Source of the DNA: Pseudomonadota bacterium
Lineage (GTDB): Bacteria > Pseudomonadota > Gammaproteobacteria > Steroidobacterales > Steroidobacteraceae
Assembly (NCBI GenBank): GCA_016703895.1
Contig: JADJBE010000001.1
Span: forward strand, 869,501 to 933,500
Reading direction: 5' to 3'
Length of the DNA stretch: 64,000 nucleotides
Below, in pieces: positions 24,560 through 33,682 of the stretch; the first letter of the stretch is position 1; the number at the start of each line of letters is the position of its first letter. Below the pieces are notes generated by a model. It saw nothing but the letters and a program-made list of their open reading frames with translations, was not told where the DNA came from and did no database searches. The position numbers and the translations under genes were made by a program.

Positions 24560-25183
24560 ATGGCTGCGGCGCGCGTGGTGCTGGCGAGTGGCAACCGCGG
24601 CAAGCTGCGGGAACTCACCGAGCTATTAGAGCCGCTGCAGCTCGAAGTTGTGCCGCAGAGCCAGTTCGGGATCGAGCCGCCGGCTGAGACAGGTACGACC
24701 TTCGTGGCCAACGCGCTGCTCAAGGCGCGTAACGCCGCGGCCCTCACGAAGCTCGCGGCACTTGCTGATGACTCAGGTCTCGAGGTCGACGCGCTCGGCG
24801 GTTTGCCTGGCGTCCATTCGGCGCGCTATGCCGGCGAGCACGCCACCGACGAGGCGAATCTGGCCAAGCTGCTGGTTGCCTTGGCAGGGGTTGAAGCCGG
24901 CCGGCGAACGGCGCGCTACCGGTGTGCGATCGTCTATCTGCGACACGCCGAGGACCCCGCGCCACTAATCGCCGAGGCGAGTTGGGACGGCGTGATCATT
25001 ACGAGCCCGCGGGGCACGGGTGGCTTCGGCTACGATCCGGTCTTCGTGCCCCGTGGTGAACAACAGGGCGAGCGATTGACCGTCGCCGAACTGCCGTCTG
25101 CGCGAAAGAATGCCATGAGTCACCGTGGCAAGGCGCTCGCGGCGTTGCTGACCGCACTAACGACGCAAGTCCGCGGCAGCTGA
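24560..25183 (+). CDS. rdgB: XTP/dITP pyrophosphatase (RdgB/HAM1)
   Basis: 207 residues. LASGNRGKLREL at the N terminus binds the nucleotide, ALADDSGLEVDALGGLPGVHS is the most conserved block, and GFGYDPVFVP and SHRGKAL complete the active site. It hydrolyses non-canonical purine triphosphates to keep them out of DNA. Three bases separate it from rph and two from hemW, so it is clearly within an operon. Confidence 0.97.
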   Translation: MAAARVVLASGNRGKLRELTELLEPLQLEVVPQSQFGIEPPAETGTTFVANALLKARNAAALTKLAALADDSGLEVDALGGLPGVHSARYAGEHATDEANLAKLLVALAGVEAGRRTARYRCAIVYLRHAEDPAPLIAEASWDGVIITSPRGTGGFGYDPVFVPRGEQQGERLTVAELPSARKNAMSHRGKALAALLTALTTQVRGS

Positions 25184-25185
25184 TC

Positions 25186-26400
25186 TTGGCAGCGGCACCC
25201 ATGCTAACAACTCCGCCACTGGCGCTCTATGTGCACTTTCCCTGGTGTGTACAAAAGTGCCCCTATTGCGACTTCAATTCCCACGCACTGCACGGCGAAT
25301 TACCCGCGGACCGGTACATCAGTGCGCTACTGAGCGATCTCGACGCGCAAGCAGCCACGGTCGCCGGGCGGCCGCTTGTCAGCGTGTTCTTTGGCGGCGG
25401 CACGCCGAGTTTGTTTTCGCCTGACTCGCTGGCCAACTTGATCAGCGCGATCCACGAACGGTTCAAGGTCGAGGACCCGGTGGAGCTCACTTTGGAGGCG
25501 AATCCGGGTACGATCGAACGCGGCCGGTTCGCCGAGTATCGAGCCGCCGGTGTTAGTCGCGTGTCGCTAGGTGCGCAGACATTTGCGGCGAGCAAGCTCG
25601 CGGTGCTGGGTCGTATCCACGGACCGGATGACACTCGTCGGGCGGCCACTGAGCTGCACGCGGCCGGTCTCGACAACTTCAATCTGGACTTGATGTACGG
25701 CTTGCCGGACCAAACAGTGGCCGAGGCGGTCGCCGATGTTGAGGCCGCGCTGGCGCTCGAGCCTGCGCATCTTTCACACTACCAACTAACGCTGGAGCCC
25801 GGCACCGTGTTCGCGGCGCATCCGCCGAGCCTGCCGACTGAGGAGATCTGTGACGATATCCTGGCAGCTTGTCAGTCTCGCTTTGCTGCAGCGGGCTTCG
25901 CGCGCTACGAGGTGTCGGCCTATGCGCGAGCCGGCCGTGCGTGTCAGCACAATCTCAACTATTGGCAGTTTGGCGACTATCTCGGCCTGGGCGCCGGCGC
26001 GCACGGCAAGTTGACCGATCCTGCGCGTGATGTCATCGAGCGCACGCGCCAGCCGCGTGATCCGCGCCGCTACCTGAAGGCGGACCCTGCCGGGATGGTC
26101 ACCGAGACCGTGCCCCGTGCCGAGCGGCCGTTCGAGTTCATGTTGAATGCGCTGCGCTGCGTCACCGGCTTTGACGCCAAGCTATTTGAGGCCAGGACTG
26201 GCCTGGCGTGCGACGACATTGCGCCGACGCTGGAGAGCCTGGTGGCGCGCGGCCTGCTGATGCGTGAATTGGGGCCGCAAATCCCTGCGCGCTGGCGGCC
26301 TAGCGAGCGAGGATTTCGCTTTCTGAACGAGGTGTTACTCGACTTTCTTAGCTCCGACCGCAAGATTTCCAGCGACGTCGGCAGGTCAGCGGTCCTCTAG
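25186..26400 (+). CDS. hemW: Radical SAM haem chaperone HemW
   Basis: 404 residues (or 399 from the ATG at 25201). The radical-SAM cluster motif is CVQKCPYCDF, with FFGGGTPSLF, ELTLEANPGT and GVSRVSLGAQTF following, as in HemW. It is followed by LGLGAGAHGKL and the winged-helix-like C-terminal domain. HemW binds and transfers haem, in contrast to the related coproporphyrinogen dehydrogenase HemN. The CxxxCxxC spacing and absence of an extra N-terminal domain support HemW. Confidence 0.92.
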   Translation: MAAAPMLTTPPLALYVHFPWCVQKCPYCDFNSHALHGELPADRYISALLSDLDAQAATVAGRPLVSVFFGGGTPSLFSPDSLANLISAIHERFKVEDPVELTLEANPGTIERGRFAEYRAAGVSRVSLGAQTFAASKLAVLGRIHGPDDTRRAATELHAAGLDNFNLDLMYGLPDQTVAEAVADVEAALALEPAHLSHYQLTLEPGTVFAAHPPSLPTEEICDDILAACQSRFAAAGFARYEVSAYARAGRACQHNLNYWQFGDYLGLGAGAHGKLTDPARDVIERTRQPRDPRRYLKADPAGMVTETVPRAERPFEFMLNALRCVTGFDAKLFEARTGLACDDIAPTLESLVARGLLMRELGPQIPARWRPSERGFRFLNEVLLDFLSSDRKISSDVGRSAVL

Positions 26401-26642
26401 CGGCCGGTTTTATTCACAGCCGTCAGCGGGATCGGGCAAGAATGAGGGGATTACGTTACATACGCGCCATGGCACCCGAAATATAGCTCGTAAGTGCATG
26501 ATTTATAAATATTTCATGAATTGGCTATTTTTTGACCAATCAAACAGTTTTGTGCGGGAAAACCAATTTTCGGCCTCTGGCCGGCCACTTTCCCACAGAG
26601 TTATCCCCAGGTTCTGTGGATAAGGGTTACCTCCGCGAAGCC
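26401..26642. other. AT-rich gap with two opposed DnaA-box-like sites
   Basis: No gene lies between hemW and rpmE (360 bases). Around 26460-26575 the sequence is much richer in A and T than the rest of the window, with runs such as TTTATAAATATTT. At 26601-26609 there is TTATCCCCA and at 26615-26623 a perfect inverted DnaA box TGTGGATAA, nested in the inverted repeat CCACAGA (26593-26599) / TCTGTGG (26613-26619). This resembles part of a gammaproteobacterial origin or a DnaA-regulated site. No further boxes were found. Confidence 0.5.
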
Positions 26643-26670
26643 TTGCAGTGACGACTAGGGCCCATATATA
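26643..26670 (+). promoter_or_regulatory. Promoter of rpmE
   Basis: -35 TTGCAG (26643-26648) and -10 TATATA (26665-26670) with a 16-base spacer. The bases after the -10 box include a GC-rich stretch (GCGCCC), as expected for a ppGpp-sensitive ribosomal promoter. A leader of about 85 bases follows. Confidence 0.5.
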
Positions 26671-26760
26671 GTTCGCGCCCTTTTTGTGCAGGCGCGCGCG
26701 GCGTGACTTGCGGCAAAACCGACAGTGCGAATGAGCGACATCGCTCGAGCGAGACGAATC

Positions 26761-26985
26761 ATGAAAGCTGAAATTCACCCCGCATACATTGAGATCGATG
26801 TGATTTGCACTTGCGGCAACACATTCAAGACTCGCTCAACGCTGACCGAAGCACTCAACGTCGAAGTCTGTGCCAAGTGCCACCCGTTCTATACGGGCAA
26901 GCAGAAGATTCTCGATACGGCCGGTCGGGTCGATAAATTCCGCAAAAAGTACGCCGCTCAAGCCGGCGCCGCTGCCGCTAAGTAG
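26761..26985 (+). CDS. rpmE: 50S ribosomal protein L31, zinc-binding type
   Basis: 74 residues from the ATG at 26761 (MKAEIHPAYIEIDVICTCGN). It contains CTCG (about residues 16-19) and CAKC (37-40), the four Cys of the zinc-binding C+ form, so it is not the zinc-independent paralogue. The C-terminal tail is Ala-rich. Single-gene unit with its own promoter; a longer frame upstream of the ATG is non-homologous. Confidence 0.96.
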   Translation: MKAEIHPAYIEIDVICTCGNTFKTRSTLTEALNVEVCAKCHPFYTGKQKILDTAGRVDKFRKKYAAQAGAAAAK

Positions 26986-27038
26986 TACGCGCGCAGCGGC
27001 GTGTTCGCGCCGTCTGCCGCCGTCCTCGGGCAGCCCCC

Positions 27039-27077
27039 GCAACTTCGGTTGCCGCTGGAAGTCTCATTTCCAGTGGC
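27039..27077 (+). other. Two hairpins between rpmE and the M48 gene
   Basis: A UUCG-capped stem GCAAC/GTTGC (27039-27052) is followed at once by a 10-bp stem with a 7-base loop (27051-27077, one G-T pair). There is no T-tract, so this is not a standard terminator. It may be an mRNA 3' stabiliser or a leader structure of the next gene. Confidence 0.35.
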
Positions 27078-27132
27078 CGCAGCAACTATCATGTTGGCCT
27101 AACGTGTCGCTGCATTGCGCGGAGTTGCCTCA

Positions 27133-28614
27133 ATGAACCGATCTGCAATCGTCCCTGTCCTAGCCCTGCTGGCGTCGCTCCCCTTGGGCTTGGCGGGCTG
27201 TGCCACCAACCCAGCCACCGGCAAGTCCAACGTCGTCATGTCGTCCATGTCGGGCGAACGCGAGCGTGTGCGCAGCATGCACGAGGAGATCGTGCGGGCG
27301 CTGGGCCTGTACGAAGACCAGGCGATCCAGGACTACATCAATGAACTCGGCCAGCGAGTCGCGCGGGTCAGTCATCTGCCAGGCGAGGAGTATCGGTTCT
27401 ATGTGATCGATGACCCCGGCATGAATGCGTTCACCACCGGTTGCTGCAATGTGTATGTCAACCGTGGCCTGCTGGTGAATCTCAACTCGGAAGCGGAAAT
27501 CATTTCGGTCCTCGGTCACGAGATTGGTCATATCACTGCTCGTCACCCTGCGCGCCGTCAGACACGCGGGGTGTTAGCCAGCCTCGGTACGGTTGCGGCA
27601 ACGATCCTCACCGGGTCGAACGCTGTTGGCCAGCTCGCCAACCTGGGTGCCGCAGCCTGGGTGCAAGGCTACGGACGTGACAACGAGATGGAAGCGGACC
27701 GGCTCGGCCTCGAGTACTCCGCCCGCGCCGGCTACGAGCCTGAAGCCATGCAGCGGACCTTCGAGGTGTTCAAGGCGGGAGAACGGTTCGAGCGCGATCG
27801 AGCCCGCCTCGAAGGGCGTGAACCGCGCATCTATCACGGTATTTTTTCCTCGCACCCGACGCCCGATGCGCGCGTGATCCAAGCGGCCAAAGGTGCCGCC
27901 AATGTGACGACCGAACCGGCGGGCGGATGGCGCATCAATCGCGAGGAGTATCTGCAACGTATCGACGGCATTGCCTACGGCTCGAGCAAAGCCCAGGGGA
28001 TCGTGCGCGACAATCGGTTTTATCACGCTGATCTTGGCATCACGATGGCGTTTCCGCGCGGCTGGACAGTTGACAACGAGCGTTCGCGCTTGCTGGCCTA
28101 TACGCCGAACAAAGACGCCATCATGCAGGTGATTGCGGATGCACGGCCGGAGAAACAAGGGCCGCGTGAGTTCTTGCTCGAGAAACTGCGCGGCAATTCG
28201 CTGGTCGGCGGTGAGGTTGTCAGTTCTAACGGCAACGATGGCTATAGCGTGCTGACCCGCGGTGGATCACCACTCGACAACGGCGCAGGCCCGGTGCGCT
28301 GGACGGTCATTTATCATGGCAAGAATGCCTATGTGATCGCCGGTGCCAGCAAAGCGTCGGCCAACGGCAGACCGGAAGCCGATGGTCTCATCACCTCAGT
28401 TGCCGAAACATTGCGTAGCCTCAAGCCGTCGGAGTTCCCCTTGGCCGAGCCGTACCGCCTGAAGATGGTCAAAGCGAACGCCGAGACCCAGCTGGCGAGT
28501 TACGTCAAAGATATTCCCGAGGATAAGTATCAGCGCGAGACCTTGGAACTGATCAATGGCCTGTATCCGAACAAGCCGCTCGCCCCCGGGCAGTTGTTCA
28601 AGACGGTGCAATAG
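27133..28614 (+). CDS. M48 family metalloprotease lipoprotein
   Basis: 493 residues from the ATG at 27133. The lipoprotein signal ends at LAGC, followed by the family's ATNPATGK. The protease domain carries HEIGH (zinc and catalytic Glu) and the third-ligand Glu in NEMEADRLGLEY. FTTGCCNVYVNRGLL precedes it. Residues ~290-490 form a beta-rich C-terminal domain (DLGITMAFPRGWTVDNE) also seen in other proteobacterial M48 lipoproteins. A likely role is envelope quality control, like BepA or LoiP, but the C-terminal half is not a TPR region as in BepA. Confidence 0.88.
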   Translation: MNRSAIVPVLALLASLPLGLAGCATNPATGKSNVVMSSMSGERERVRSMHEEIVRALGLYEDQAIQDYINELGQRVARVSHLPGEEYRFYVIDDPGMNAFTTGCCNVYVNRGLLVNLNSEAEIISVLGHEIGHITARHPARRQTRGVLASLGTVAATILTGSNAVGQLANLGAAAWVQGYGRDNEMEADRLGLEYSARAGYEPEAMQRTFEVFKAGERFERDRARLEGREPRIYHGIFSSHPTPDARVIQAAKGAANVTTEPAGGWRINREEYLQRIDGIAYGSSKAQGIVRDNRFYHADLGITMAFPRGWTVDNERSRLLAYTPNKDAIMQVIADARPEKQGPREFLLEKLRGNSLVGGEVVSSNGNDGYSVLTRGGSPLDNGAGPVRWTVIYHGKNAYVIAGASKASANGRPEADGLITSVAETLRSLKPSEFPLAEPYRLKMVKANAETQLASYVKDIPEDKYQRETLELINGLYPNKPLAPGQLFKTVQ

Positions 28615-28745
28615 CGGCCGATATAAATACCGCAAGTTGATCCGGTTCGCAGTCACAGGCGGCACCGATTCTTGATTCCAGCGGCCGAGCCTGTCAGGCT
28701 CGCCCGGTTATTTCGAGGTCTCACGTCAAGTCAGAATAAAGAGTT

Positions 28746-30044
28746 ATGGCCGACAAGAATTTTGAACTGCTCGATCCCGCCAGTGGCAAGAAGTCGCTGC
28801 TTCCCGTACGTCAGGGCACCGTGGGCCCGGCAGTACTCGACATCGCTACCATCAACAAAGACCAAGGTGTCTTCACGTTTGATCCGGGATTCGGTGTAAC
28901 TGCCGCCACCGAGAGCAAGATCACCTATATCGATGGCGACGCCGGCGTGTTGATGCACCGCGGCTACCCGATAGAGCAGTTGGCCGAGAAGAGCAGCTTT
29001 ACCGAAGTCGCGTATCTGCTGCTCTACGGCGACTTGCCGACCGCGCAAGCGCTGCAGGAGTTCAGTCTTAGCATCGGTCATCACACGATGATCAACGAAT
29101 CGCTGCTGCGGTTCTTCGGTGGCTTTCACCACAATGCGCACCCGATGGCGATGGTCTCAGCCGTCGTTGCTTCGATGTCGGCGTTCTATCACGACACGAT
29201 GGACATCAATAACCCGCGCCATCGGGAGATCTTTGCACATCGGATCATCGCCAAGATACCGACCATTGCAGCGGCGGCTTATAAGCACTCGCTCGGGCAA
29301 CCCTTTGTTTACCCGCGCAACGATCTCGACTACTGCGCGAATTTGTTGCACATGTTTTTCGCTGTGCCCTGTGAGCGGTATGAAGTCGACGCGGATGCAG
29401 CTGCTGCACTCGATCTGTTGTTCATCCTGCATGCTGACCATGAGCAGAACGCCAGCACGTCCACGGTCCGGCTCGCCGGCTCCACTGGCGCAAATCCGTA
29501 TGCGGCGATCTCCGCCGGGGTCTCCGCGCTCTGGGGTCCCGCCCACGGTGGTGCCAACGAAGCGGTGCTCGACATGCTCGAGCAGATCGGCAGCGTCGAT
29601 CAGATTCCGAAGTATCTCGCGATGGCGAAAGACAAATCCGCGCATTTTCGCCTGATGGGTTTCGGTCACCGGGTGTACAAGAATTTTGACCCGCGCGCCA
29701 AAATTATTCGTGCCATGTGTCACAAGGTGCTCGCCAAACTCGGCAGTGCTGACAACCCGCTGTTCGAGCTGGCGCTGAAGCTGGAGGAGATCGCACTCAA
29801 GGATGAGTACTTCGTGAGCCGCAAGCTCTATCCGAACGTCGATTTCTACTCGGGCATCATCTACAGCGCTCTCGGTATCCCGCGCTCGATGTTCACGGTG
29901 ATGTTCGCAATCGCGCGCACCGTGGGTTGGGTGGCGCACTGGCAGGAGATGATTTCAGACCCCTCGATGCGCATCGGGCGGCCGCGGCAGCTGTATACCG
30001 GGCCGGTGCAGCGTGACTACGTTGCGGTGGCCAAGCGGGGCTGA
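28746..30044 (+). CDS. gltA: Citrate synthase
   Basis: 432 residues, the length of type II hexameric enzymes. The N-terminal domain has GVTAATESKITYIDGDAGVL. The active site is shown by LHADHEQNASTSTVRL (catalytic His), SALWGPAHGGANEAV (second His) and MGFGHRVYKNFDPRA, with the catalytic Asp in NVDFYSGI. It makes citrate from oxaloacetate and acetyl-CoA. Monocistronic by context: a 131-base gap with a small hairpin (GAGCC/GGCTC) before it and a palindromic element after it. Confidence 0.97.
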   Translation: MADKNFELLDPASGKKSLLPVRQGTVGPAVLDIATINKDQGVFTFDPGFGVTAATESKITYIDGDAGVLMHRGYPIEQLAEKSSFTEVAYLLLYGDLPTAQALQEFSLSIGHHTMINESLLRFFGGFHHNAHPMAMVSAVVASMSAFYHDTMDINNPRHREIFAHRIIAKIPTIAAAAYKHSLGQPFVYPRNDLDYCANLLHMFFAVPCERYEVDADAAAALDLLFILHADHEQNASTSTVRLAGSTGANPYAAISAGVSALWGPAHGGANEAVLDMLEQIGSVDQIPKYLAMAKDKSAHFRLMGFGHRVYKNFDPRAKIIRAMCHKVLAKLGSADNPLFELALKLEEIALKDEYFVSRKLYPNVDFYSGIIYSALGIPRSMFTVMFAIARTVGWVAHWQEMISDPSMRIGRPRQLYTGPVQRDYVAVAKRG

Positions 30045-30060
30045 TCTGGCGTTACGCGTT

Positions 30061-30242
30061 CGGCGGGCGGTGAGCCGACGTCGGCGCGTCTGAATCGATC
30101 GCCCCCTGCAGGGGTGCCCTTGCCGTCATCTGGCGCGCATTTTTCACCGGCGTTACGGCTAACGACTTGATCGGCAGGAGCGCGCCAGACGACGGCCGCG
30201 GCGATCTCCACAGACGCGCCGACGTCGGCTCACCGCCCGCCG
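30061..30242 (-). repeat. Long palindromic element, copy B
   Basis: Outer arms 30061-30092 and 30211-30242 are a perfect 32-bp inverted repeat. Inside, 30122-30138 pairs with 30180-30196 (16 of 17) and 30103-30114 is a self-complementary CCCCTGCAGGGG. GATCGC and GCGATC close the junction. The apical loop contains the shared CACCGG and CAGGA segments. It lies between gltA and the next plus-strand gene. The minus strand is given as the element's strand, using copy D as reference. Confidence 0.85.
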
Positions 30243-30317
30243 TACACACGGCACCAGTGTTGCGGTAGAGTGAATCGTTCGCTTTTCAGCGCTCGCGGAC
30301 CGCAATCGGAGGCTGAG

Positions 30318-31242
30318 TTGAACGGTCTGATGCGTCACGCTTGGATCGTGTTGGTGCTCGCCAATTCGGCAAACGGCTGGCTGTGGTGGAATCGCGTTCA
30401 AGGTCGGATGCGGTCCCATCCGGAACTTGAACCGGGCTATCGCAGCCTATATCGGGGATTCCTTTTCTGGACCAACCTGCCTTGGGTCGTTATGGGCTTG
30501 GGGATCATCTCAGGGCAGGTAAACGGCATGTTCGAATACCTGCAACCTAGTGCAGGCAACCCGATGGTGCTTGTCTGGTGGGGGCTCTTCATTGCGCTTC
30601 TGGCGCTTGGGACACACTGGATTTTTTGCGGGTGGTGGTGCGGAGACGCTCGAGCGGCATCCAGGCGTTTTCATGGTGCCGCCGCTACCCGCAGCCACCT
30701 TACGATGGCTTTGGTTAGGCCTGGCGATCTGGAACGTGCTGATAGCTGCGGCTATCTTCTTGGGCTTCCCTGATCGACTCCTCGGACTAAATCCCGCGTC
30801 TAACAAGAAGACCTGGCTACCAGTGCTGTTCCCAGTGTTATTCGTGGCAATGTGGTTGCTAACCACATTCCTGCTGGCCCTCATGGGCGGCTGGCGTACG
30901 CTGTCCCAGCACTACACCGCGAAATCTCCGTTCGTGGGCCAGCGCTTTCGATTCCGCTCGGTGCAGTTTGGCAGCTTTACCAGCTACAGCAGCGTTGTGA
31001 CCCTCGGCGCCGCTCCGGGCGGCCTCTACCTTGCTGTCGCGCCAATATTTCGACTCGCACACCCACCGCTGTTCATTCCCTGGTCGGACATCACGGCGCG
31101 GGAATTCAAGGGTTGGCTGACCAAGCAAGTCGAGCTCGAGTTTGTGAAAGCGTCGAGCGTGACGGTCCGGCTTTCCCGCCGTCTTGCGCAATTGCTGTTC
31201 GATGCCTCTGGCAACAAGGTTGTGATCCGCATAGATGGCTGA
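30318..31242 (+). pseudogene. Membrane protein of unknown function, frameshifted
   Basis: Two frames together make one protein of about 307 residues. The first runs from a TTG at 30318 (GGAGG five bases upstream; GTG at 30270 is an alternative) and is hydrophobic through LALGTHWIF. The second frame takes over at AGGGAETLERHPG and continues to 31242 with two more membrane helices and a soluble beta-rich tail. The switch falls on a run of six T (about 30623-30628); removing one T restores one frame. The family is not recognised. It lies between copy B and katG. Confidence 0.65.
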
Positions 31243-31246
31243 GCCG

Positions 31247-31276
31247 TTGACATATCTATTAGACTGAGTCTAAAAT
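31247..31276 (+). promoter_or_regulatory. katG promoter with an embedded 15-bp palindrome
   Basis: A perfect -35 TTGACA (31247-31252) and -10 TAAAAT (31271-31276) are 18 bases apart. Between and overlapping the -10 is the exact palindrome TTAGACTGAGTCTAA (31259-31273), positioned to block RNA polymerase. AGGGG stands six bases before the ATG at 31322. The palindrome recalls operators of iron- or peroxide-responsive repressors, but the regulator cannot be named. Confidence 0.65.
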
Positions 31277-31321
31277 AGTCGGAGAATCAGTCCAAATGCC
31301 TGTCGGCAGTAGGGGAATAAG

Positions 31322-33661
31322 ATGACGGACCAATCCAATCGACGCGGCTTCTTGCTGGGTGGTGCAGCCGTGGCCGCTGGCACGGCCGCAAGCCTGGCAG
31401 CGCCGGGCGCGCGCGCGAGAACTGCTGAGCAGACGGCGCAGTCTTCTGCGGCGGCTCAGTCCGCAGCCACTGCCACCATGGGCAAATGCCCTGTGATGCA
31501 CGGCCCCGCTGCTTACAAGGCTACTGGGAGCTTTGCCAACCAGCATTGGTGGCCCAACCAGCTCAATCTGCAGATCCTCAACCAGCACTCGCCGCAATCT
31601 AATCCGATGGGCGCTGATTTCAACTACGCCAAAGAATTCAAAACGCTTGATCTCGATGCGGTCGTCAAGGACCTGCGCGCCTTGATGACCGACTCGCAGG
31701 ATTGGTGGCCGGCGGACTACGGGAACTACGGGCCGCTGTTCATCCGCATGGCCTGGCATTCGGCGGGCACGTATCGAATCGCGGATGGTCGCGGTGGCGC
31801 GGGTGCCGGCTTGCAGCGCTTCGCGCCGCTCAACAGCTGGCCCGACAATGGCGGTCTGGACAAGGCACGCCGCCTGCTATGGCCGATCAAACAGAAATAT
31901 GGCCGCAAGCTCTCCTGGGCCGACTTGATGGTGCTGACCGGCAACGTCGCGCTCGAGTCAATGGGGTTCAAGACGCTGGGCTTTGCAGGTGGGCGCGCCG
32001 ACGTCTGGGAGCCAGACGAAGATACCTACTGGGGCCCCGAGACCAAGTGGTTAGGTGACGAGCGCTACAGTGGTGACCGTGACCTCGCCAACCCACTCGC
32101 CGCTGTGCAGATGGGCCTGATCTATGTGAATCCGGAAGGCCCGAACGGCGTCCCGGATCCGCTCGCGTCGGCGCGGGACATCCGTGAGACCTTCGCGCGC
32201 ATGGCGATGAACGATGAGGAAACCGTCGCACTCACCGCAGGTGGTCACACCTTCGGCAAGGCGCATGGCGCGGGTGATGCTGCGCTCGTGGGACCCGAAC
32301 CCGAGGCTGCCGGCGTCGAGGATCAAGGCTTCGGCTGGAAGAGCAGTTTCCGCAGCGGCAAGGGCGTCGATGCCATCGTTAGCGGCATCGAAGGCGCCTG
32401 GACCCCCACGCCAATCAACTGGAGCCACGGCTATTTCGCAATGCTGCTCGGTTTCGAGTGGGAGCTAACCAAGAGTCCCGCCGGTGCCCATCAGTGGAAG
32501 CCCAAAGATGGCGCGGGAGCAGATCTCGTCCCCGACGCGCACGATCCAACCAAGCGCCACGCGCCGATGATGACCACTGCCGACATGGCCATGCGCGTCG
32601 ATCCAGCCTACGAGAAGATCTCGCGCCGTTTTATGGCGAATCCGCAGGAATTCGAGCAAGCCTTCGCCAATGCGTGGTTCAAACTGACGCATCGCGACAT
32701 GGGCCCGCGCCAGCGCTACCTCGGTGCGCTGGTGCCCAAGCAAGTGCTGATCTGGCAAGACCCGATCCCGGCCGTGAATCACGCGCTGGTCGATGCCAAA
32801 GATGTGGCTGCGTTGAAAGCCAAAATCCTCGCCTCAGGACTAACGATTCCGCAGCTTGTTAGCACGGCGTGGGCATCGGCGTCGACTTTTCGTGGTGGTG
32901 ACAAGCGTGGCGGCGCCAACGGTGCACGCATTCGGCTCGCACCGCAGAAGAACTGGGAGGCCAACCAGCCGGTCCAGCTCGCCAAGGTGTTGGCCACACT
33001 TGAACGAATCCAGCAGGATTTCAATAGTGCACAGGTCGGCGGCAAGAAAATCTCGCTGGCCGATTTGATTGTGCTGGGCGGCAACGCAGCGGTCGAGGCG
33101 GCAGCGAAGAATGCGGGCCACGATGTCGTGGTTCCATTCTCTGCGGGACGCATGGACGCTGCTGAGGCCGAGACCGACGCAGCTTCCTTCGCGCCGCTGG
33201 AGCCGCAAGCAGATGGGTTTCGCAATTATCTGCGCAAGGGCCATGAGGGCCACGCTGCGGATATGCTCATCGACAAGGCGCAGCAGTTGACGCTGACTGC
33301 ACCTGAAATGACGGTGCTGATCGGTGGTTTGCGCGCGCTGGACGCGAACGTCGGCCAAGCCAAGCACGGCGTCTTCACCAAACGCCCCGGCACTCTGTCG
33401 AATGACTTCTTCGTGAACTTGCTCGATATGAGCACGGCGTGGCAGAAGTCTTCGACGGACGGTGTGCTGGACGGGCGGGATCGCGGCACGGGCCAGCCCA
33501 AGTGGACCGGTACCGTAGTGGACCTCGTTTTCGGCTCCAACTCGCAACTGCGTGCGCTCGGCGAAGTCTACGCGGCCAATGATGCCGGGGACGTGTTCGT
33601 GCGGGACTTTGTAGCAGCTTGGAACAAGGTGATGAACCTGGATCGTTTCGAGGTCGCCTGA
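31322..33661 (+). CDS. katG: Catalase-peroxidase KatG with a Tat-type signal peptide
   Basis: 779 residues. RMAWHSAGTYR holds the distal Arg, Trp and His; the Tyr in GLIYVNPEGPNG and the Met in FARMAMNDE complete the Met-Tyr-Trp adduct needed for catalase activity; ALTAGGHTFGKAH holds the proximal haem ligand. The C-terminal non-catalytic repeat is intact. Unlike most KatG it begins with NRRGFLLGG and an Ala-rich hydrophobic stretch, a twin-arginine signal ending near ARA, so it is probably exported folded with haem. It detoxifies hydrogen peroxide. It has its own promoter and palindromic operator. Confidence 0.95.
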   Translation: MTDQSNRRGFLLGGAAVAAGTAASLAAPGARARTAEQTAQSSAAAQSAATATMGKCPVMHGPAAYKATGSFANQHWWPNQLNLQILNQHSPQSNPMGADFNYAKEFKTLDLDAVVKDLRALMTDSQDWWPADYGNYGPLFIRMAWHSAGTYRIADGRGGAGAGLQRFAPLNSWPDNGGLDKARRLLWPIKQKYGRKLSWADLMVLTGNVALESMGFKTLGFAGGRADVWEPDEDTYWGPETKWLGDERYSGDRDLANPLAAVQMGLIYVNPEGPNGVPDPLASARDIRETFARMAMNDEETVALTAGGHTFGKAHGAGDAALVGPEPEAAGVEDQGFGWKSSFRSGKGVDAIVSGIEGAWTPTPINWSHGYFAMLLGFEWELTKSPAGAHQWKPKDGAGADLVPDAHDPTKRHAPMMTTADMAMRVDPAYEKISRRFMANPQEFEQAFANAWFKLTHRDMGPRQRYLGALVPKQVLIWQDPIPAVNHALVDAKDVAALKAKILASGLTIPQLVSTAWASASTFRGGDKRGGANGARIRLAPQKNWEANQPVQLAKVLATLERIQQDFNSAQVGGKKISLADLIVLGGNAAVEAAAKNAGHDVVVPFSAGRMDAAEAETDAASFAPLEPQADGFRNYLRKGHEGHAADMLIDKAQQLTLTAPEMTVLIGGLRALDANVGQAKHGVFTKRPGTLSNDFFVNLLDMSTAWQKSSTDGVLDGRDRGTGQPKWTGTVVDLVFGSNSQLRALGEVYAANDAGDVFVRDFVAAWNKVMNLDRFEVA

Positions 33662-33682
33662 GCGTCGCAATGGCTGCCAGGC

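Noticed and set aside
28685..28720. Terminator between the M48 gene and gltA
   Set aside because: There is a short GAGCC/GGCTC hairpin but no T tract.
29157..29939. 260-residue minus-strand frame in gltA
   Set aside because: Antisense shadow; low-complexity His/Arg/Glu composition.
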